NCBI GenBank assembly: GCA_030268105.1 | Contig: BSDZ01000078.1 | Location: forward strand, 6,147,501-6,211,500 | Origin: Volvox africanus | Taxonomy: Eukaryota; Chlorophyta; Chlorophyceae; Chlamydomonadales; Volvocaceae | DNA: 64,000 bases | Direction: 5' to 3' | Shown: one piece after another, positions 59,301-64,000 of the stretch | How the letters are laid out: each line of letters begins with the position of its first letter | Numbering within the stretch: position 1 is the first letter of the stretch | Notes under the pieces: model-generated | What the model was told of the DNA's origin: nothing | What the model saw: the letters and a program-made list of their open reading frames with translations, nothing else | Databases searched by the model: none | Position numbers and translations under genes: made by a program

Positions 59301-62300
59301 AGGAAGACCGACCGAGGAGTGCAGAAGGGAGGGGCAAACCGAGGTGGGCGGACATGACTGAGGCGTGAGGGAATAACACTAACAAATAGCTGAATTGGAA
59401 ACCGAGACACGCTCGAGCCGCAGAAGCTTTAGTTTCCTGGCAACTGCCATCACAGCAAGCCATTTACAGATCTATACCAACCTGCATGCCATTGCTGTCC
59501 TGCTGTGTATTAGCGCTCACATCCACGGAGGGGTCAGTGAAGAAGCAGTTCCCATAGTCCAGCCCGCTGTCACCGCAACCGACAATCTAGCGTGAAGGGG
59601 GCATAGGAGATTACGTGTTGTGGGTACATGTGTTAGGAAAGTGCAAAGGAACATCGCGGAATGGTTAAGAAGCAGTGGATAAAAGCAGCTCACGACAAAG
59701 TGTCAGAATTTGTGAAAAGGATGAACTAAAAAGGATGAACATCTGGCTATGTCGACTTTAATGCATGGCGTTCGAACCGCCCCCCGTCTCCAACGGCTGT
59801 GAATACACAAGTGCTGGGCCTGGGATATTTGTGCGAGGCGAATGCCATGTTACTCGAATCGCGCGCATTGCATGCGACATGGGAAGCATTGAAAGCATGG
59901 AAAGCATCCCTTTATCAATAAGGTTAGAACTACGGTTAGAACTAACTATGGTACGTTTGGTTCACGAGATCAGTCCCTGCTGGCACTACCGACGCTGCCT
60001 TCCTTTCTTGGCACAATGGCCAAAGACGTCGTCATACCGTTCATCCTGAGCTGCGGTCGAACTTCTATCGGTTGGACGTCTTTTCCGATTGTTCGGTCCT
60101 CCCTGCCGCCGGTACATCTCTTCGCATTCCCACCACTCCTATTCCTCGCGGCTCACTTCTTGAATACACACACTGCCCACAAATATCGCACATAAACACA
60201 CAACCAAGTCGTACAGACCGACCAGAAACATGCGCGCGCTTTAAAAAAACAGAGCATTACAGCAGCCAGCTACGTTAAGTTACTGACTTACCCATGCGCC
60301 CTCCACCTTTCCGTCTATCCATCCTGCTCACCTGGTTTACGCCGGTGAGCCCCGCTGCCCAAAACGGATGGGCGCTGAGCCACGTGGGGTTGGATGCGGC
60401 GGACAGCATGCCGCCGGTTTGCACTATGGCACCCGCCACTAGATTGTGCAGCCGGGTCACCATTCGGGGAGCTACCCAAGATACCTGGAGTCACGGGAGA
60501 CGTGAATCACACCCAGATGCAGGCGGTGACGACGGGAAAAGAAACGGGCACATGCTGCTACACAAAAAAGGGCGGCACACCGTCAGGAATACTGTCGGGG
60601 CCATCCCTCTTCACTTTCTGCTTGCACGTAGAGCTGGCTTCAAAGCAGGCCAGCCGCCCGTGTTTGTTGTTCCCACCCGCCTGAAATGGTCTCCCCTGGA
60701 AATGGAAATGTGTGCCGTGGGTGCTTCTGTCCACAATCTGCAGGATCGCGGGCGAGACTCGTTGAAGCATCGCACACCTTCGTGTCTTCACCCAGCTCGA
60801 TGTTTCCTAACGCCATGTTGCTCTACTCAGGCTTTGGAAGAACCAAAACCCTTGGCATAAAGCACAAACCTGACACCAATACCACTAAGCGGCGCATAGA
60901 CGCACCAATCTTGGAGGCGGTCCTCCACAGCCCCCAAGCTACGTCGGTACTAGCCATCATGAGACCCGCATGCCTAAGCCCAACGAATCAACGACCAGTA
61001 AGGTCCGTTCCTGCAGCTGACCCGAGTTTCGGGCGTCATTTATACATACAACTTACAGCATCACTCATCACGCCCTCAACAGTGCAACCATATGCCTGCT
61101 TGCGTGTTATTCAAACGACAGATGGTCGTTGGTATTAACTAGTACGCACGGATTTCCGATGCTGCTGCACCTAATTGACGGACCTGAGGAGCAGCTGCCA
61201 GCCACTCCACAGTGCCCTCCAACGCCACCGGGCAAACCGAGACCAACAGCACCTCCTGACTGCCGAAGTCCGGAGCCAGCAGCGGAGGGCAGTCGGGGGG
61301 AGATAACGCCGTCAACGGCATCAACCAATCCGTCGCCGCTGCAACCGCTGGGTGATACGATGAGTCACCACTGTTGCTGTCGCCACCACTGACAGTGCCA
61401 TCGTCAAACCGCCCGTACCGCCTACCGTGTCGAGCGCTTCTGTTAGTGCTGCTGCTGCCAAGGGGGAACTCAGCTCCTTGGCTCTGCATCCCAAGTGATA
61501 TGACAGACCAATGTTACATGAGATGTAGGATGAATATAATTACGCTATTGTTCGGACACAACTGTTAACACACGTCTTGTGTCCCTGGAAATTCCAGGAT
61601 CAACCCGACTATAATCGGGGGGAAACTCCCTCCGCTAATTGACGGTGGATCTGAGGACCCGGGTTATAGTCACTTGCGAGCCGACAGGAGTTGAGCTGAG
61701 GCCGCCGTTGATCCGGATGCTGGTGATGGGTGCTGAACCACCGGAGAAATCAGCTTCCTCAGGGACTGGGTGAACGGATGAGGGTGCTCCGAATTACAGG
61801 GGAAGGTAGGGACTGCTAGATATGGTGGCCATGGGTGAAGCAACCACCCCCCCTATCCAGCACACATAATTTCGCAGCAAACAGGGCGGAACATTCCCCG
61901 TACCCACCACGCCCCTCTACGCACATCTCCCCAACCCCTGACTCCGGATTCTGTCCCCTCCTTCCAGTCAACGCCCAGCTTTCCCCCGGGCTTATTCCAT
62001 CAGTTCCAGCACTGCATCGCAGGCCCAAGTGTCTTGTCCTGGTTTCTGTACCTTCCAAATAACAGGCTTCGCTGCGTCTCTTTTTACCCTGACGGTTACC
62101 ATACCTGCCGCACTCCGGAGAGAATGGCGAGATCAGCAGTTTCTAGATGCGGGAAGTGCACCTCCACCTGCACCCGCGCCGGCTCCTGGGTTCCACCAGG
62201 AGCTGGCTTTCCGCTTGCATTGCCTATGCCTGTGCCATCGGCAATCCTGCTGCTCCCACTGTTGATGTTGTCCTCCGCCTTTCGCTTATCCACCGTGGAT

Positions 62301-63977
62301 GCCCCGCGTGTCGGCATGTGTAATCGCATCGCGCCCAGTAGCCAGCCCGACTGTGACACGAACATATCAGTGGAAGGAGCCTCACCGTTCATAGGGAAAA
62401 GGGAAAGAAGCTTGGGGCAAAGGCGAGGACGCGGCTTTCACCCCATTCACGGCGCCTCAGAGTGAAAACCTAAAAGAGGACCCTGAGCCAAACCGAGATT
62501 AGCATGGCATTTCAATAACGTGCGGTCATGCTCATGGATTCTCCAGCAAGGGCCACATGACTGTGCTGCACCACACCCTACAATACAAAATATGCACGAC
62601 TGTTGTTCCGACCATATGGCACAGCCTTCTTTGACACCGCTCTTTGCACATCAACAAACATCCCAGGTCCCAAGCTGCTCCGCAAGGACTTACCTTCTCC
62701 TTAAGCGCCTCATCCATCAGATCGTCGAGCCGGTCCCCCGCCGCTATCCGCTTCGCCACGGCATCCCCCGCCTTGCGCATCAGGTCCAGTGTGGCGGCCA
62801 ACTCCGGGGCCACACGTAAACTGGCCGGCCCATAGGGAGCCTGCGGGTACAATTATCGGGCATACGGCTTTTGCTCTCCCTTACCTAATACTCCTGATGG
62901 CTGAAGCCTGAGAGGCCGCGGCCAAGATCGGAGAAGTTCGTTTACACTGGCCCGTTTGCGTTTTCGACTCAAAACCTGTTTACGACCTTACCTCATACCT
63001 CTGCGCAACCCAGCGGTTATGCCCTCAAGTATCTTGCTGGACGTCTTAGGGCCTCACTTCCCCGACGTGGACATTGCTGCTTCGCAAGCAGCCGCCGCCA
63101 CACCCTTCGTGTGCAGATACGCGCATGCAACTGCCTTTCTGCTAAAACGGAATGCACTTAAAGCACATAAACTCGCCCAGCCTCAGGCACTGCTCCTGTA
63201 CTAAAATGCTACCACCGTTCGTTGCAAGATGACATTCCGGAGCTGTGAGCTCCCCGACGCAATCTTTCCGCTCCCCAAGGCAGAGGACAATCGGCTAGCA
63301 TATCATGATGGGTAAGTAAATCTATCAGATGCTCTCAAACAGCTTCTCAGGGTTTGGGCACCGCTGCATGCAAACTAATTCAACCTAGATGACCTTCGAC
63401 TCACCAGGCGTACGTCTGGAAAGGCCCCCAGCACGGGTGCCAGGTCAGCATCGTCCGCCACCGCCAGGAGCCAGGCAGCAGGAGGCAAAAAAGACACCAG
63501 GACGCATCCCGCCGAGTGCAGAAGCGCCATCAAACGCGCCTGCGCTTCACCGAATTGTGGGTTCTGGGGCTGAGACAGCAGGGGCGAACCTGCCGCTGCA
63601 GCCGCTGCCTCTATTGTTGCTGAGGAACTGCCGTCAATGCGATGATGTTGTGACGCTCCGGATGGATGGAAGGATAAATGGTGTACATCCGCATGCCAAT
63701 GGAGTGTAGGGCCGAGGGTGAGAAGCCAAAGCTGGACATATGCCAGGGGGCCCCATTGCGGTGACTGCGTCGGAGGACTGGTGACGTCCTTCTGCTGTTG
63801 CTGGAGAAGAGCACGCCGAGCCATGGGGATCGGCAGGGGAAGCCTGCAGTGGAGAGCAGTGGTGGGGGTGTTCGTTGGCTGGCTAAGGTGGAGGTTATCC
63901 GCAAATCGGAAATCGTGGTGGCAGAGACATCCGGAGAAGACCAGGGTAGCGCTATTTACAAAGATCAGTAACCTCAC
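40413..63977 (-). CDS. Membrane-anchored subtilisin-like (S8) serine protease with PA insert and UIM-like cytoplasmic tail, 5' partial
   Basis: Very large intron-rich gene running off the right edge. Eighteen consecutive exons from 60471 down to 49966 join in phase and build a complete protease domain: 60332-60471, 59482-59586 (VGCGDSGLDYGNCFF, catalytic Asp), 59184-59296 (SFGHGTHVSGT, catalytic His), 58018-58123, 57355-57526 (GARVHSDSWGS; VSVFAAG), 56885-56991 (oxyanion Asn), 55857-55986 and 54582-54697 (PA domain), 53797-53914, 53307-53432, 53239-53266, 52601-52649, 52476-52520 (GTSMATPVVAG, catalytic Ser), 51789-51908, 51376-51507, 51034-51122, 50421-50556, 49966-50067. Upstream lie propeptide exons, downstream a long ectodomain, one membrane helix and a UIM-like tail ending PPDYGLI at 40413. 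All catalytic residues are present. The hatching-enzyme/sporangin group of volvocine algae is a plausible relative, by inference only. The start lies beyond the window or upstream of 63405. Confidence 0.9.
41461..41580. repeat. 20-bp minisatellite, six copies
   Basis: The unit GGCTGGGGGCTTCGGGAGGG is repeated six times head to tail with one to four substitutions; later copies have TTTGGG. It lies in the intron 41390-41694 of the subtilase gene. Read on the minus strand it would give a Pro/Ala/Ser-rich peptide, but phase-correct splicing removes it. Confidence 0.95.
41695..49965 (-). other. Ectodomain of the subtilase: Cys- and glycosite-rich repeats
   Basis: Minus-strand exons in order: about 49520-49640 (NTCAAQLAVIQDDL), 48757-48960 (ATFQCRLIPEGLNRNVSWE; DGRYSFQV), 47815-48190 (DSVAPVITLASSLAG; VTFTCRVSFSNG), near 47220-47280, 46500-46820, 45915-45990 (DMPSDGSYLVAVRPQG), 45105-45360 (DSTPPVVIITRAP; FFCRWMGNP; FNVTEGYWLFQV), about 44480-44640, about 43040-43165 (YTLQEGSYRWSVAANDKAG), 42183 to about 42500 and 41695-41818 (SGFYTFSIRATDAAGNQG). 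The recurring pattern, a TPP start, one F-x-C pair and a G-x-Y-x-F-x-V-x-A-x-D-x-AGN end, is that of Ig-like extracellular modules. Many NxT/S sites are present. Exon limits are approximate except at 41695-41818 and 42183. Confidence 0.75.
46908..47015. repeat. (TAGA)n/(TAGG)n microsatellite
   Basis: Interrupted tetranucleotide repeats of TAGA, TAGG and CAGA over about 105 bases, between ectodomain exons of the subtilase gene. A shorter (AAT)n tract lies at 47328-47354. Confidence 0.9.
54582..55986 (-). other. PA (protease-associated) domain, split by an intron
   Basis: Exon 55857-55986 gives SFGDDMDKAGLSNAPLAMAN and ENACAALANA. Exon 54582-54697 continues AVSGTVLLVQRGGCYFTDKA and AIIVYNDVK. 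They join through a split Gly codon (phase 1). This is the classic PA pattern, RGxCxFxxKA followed by AxxxIxYN, inserted between the catalytic His and Ser as in many S8 proteases. The intervening intron, 54698-55856, holds the bacterial-type fragment. Confidence 0.9.
55273..55419 (+). pseudogene. Fragment of a bacterial RND (AcrB/HAE1-type) efflux transporter
   Basis: About 49 codons read as the C-terminal-half membrane region of an RND pump: MTGGVLAFLLFNNTINMY, then IGLVTLIGLVTKNAIMLVEF and NQLRHQG. The pattern GL-x(2)-IGL-x(2)-KNAI-x-LVEF-x(2)-Q is diagnostic of the family (compare the GLSAKNAILIVEF segment of AcrB). It sits in one open frame, 55060-55533, whose other parts do not match the family. 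The surrounding 54,990-55,600 is strikingly AT-rich with A/T-ending codons, unlike the host exons. It is antisense within a subtilase intron. It cannot encode a working pump, since a full one has over 1000 residues. It is interpreted as a relic of transferred bacterial DNA. Confidence 0.8.
60472..63977 (-). other. Propeptide-coding region of the subtilase gene
   Basis: Minus-strand exons with the style of long algal or protist S8 propeptides. One runs from at least 63700 to 63405 (LHSAGCVLVSFLPPAAWLLA..DVRL then GTGAGT). The next, 62694-62840, is 49 codons, phase 0 at both ends, with VAPELAATLDLMRKAG. Another ends at 62105 (VEVHFPHLETADLAILSGV). One near 61150-61490 has VSVCPVALEGTVEWLAAAP, resembling the WLA-x-P-x-V segment common in these propeptides. 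The exact joins between these exons were not resolved, so a separate small gene at 62,000-62,850 cannot be excluded. Confidence 0.65.
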
Positions 63978-64000
63978 GTCCGCTCCTTATGTAGACCTAT

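Overview
The window is nuclear DNA of a eukaryote, most likely a volvocine/chlamydomonadalean green alga. The evidence is many short exons with GT-AG introns, GC-rich exons next to AT-rich non-coding stretches, long Ala/Gly/Pro/Ser-rich protein regions, abundant microsatellites, kinase-like proteins of algal style, and an intronic motif matching the Chlamydomonas-type telomere repeat TTTTAGGG. I found no rRNA, tRNA, CRISPR array, bacterial operon, or reverse-transcriptase, integrase or transposase motif. Gene models were built by eye from homology, splice signals and reading-frame phase, so terminal exons are the weakest part.

Layout, left to right. (1) 1-4012, plus: a TKL-type kinase-like gene, open at the left edge, whose catalytic HRD aspartate is alanine. 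(2) 5598-9113, plus: a secretory prolyl 4-hydroxylase. (3) 11600-18077, minus: a WD40-repeat gene, probably with a long Ala/Pro-rich N-terminal part; one intron holds a (TTA)n tract of about 350 bp. (4) 18774-27105, plus: a Ser/Thr kinase-like gene with GFF in place of DFG and a low-complexity tail of about 660 residues. (5) 31117-33596, minus: an ALKBH6-type 2-oxoglutarate/Fe(II) oxygenase; one intron carries an inverted telomere-like motif. (6) 36390 onward, plus: a tentative type II membrane protein gene start. (7) 40413 to the right edge, minus: a gene of more than 23 kb for a subtilisin-like protease with long propeptide, PA-domain insert, Cys/Asn-glycosite-rich ectodomain, one membrane helix and a cytoplasmic tail with several ubiquitin-interacting-motif-like helices.

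The most unusual item lies inside gene 7. The intron that splits the PA domain contains an AT-rich island whose plus strand encodes part of a bacterial RND (AcrB/HAE1-type) efflux pump. This looks like a decayed piece of bacterial DNA captured by the nuclear genome.

Functional links are inference only. The prolyl hydroxylase and the membrane subtilase both fit extracellular-matrix or cell-wall biology, in which volvocine algae use hydroxyproline-rich glycoproteins and subtilisin-type hatching proteases. The two kinase-like genes are both degenerate at a catalytic motif, each at a different one. Intergenic gaps (4013-5597, 9114-11599, 27106-31116, 33597-36389, 37624-40412) hold no convincing conserved gene.
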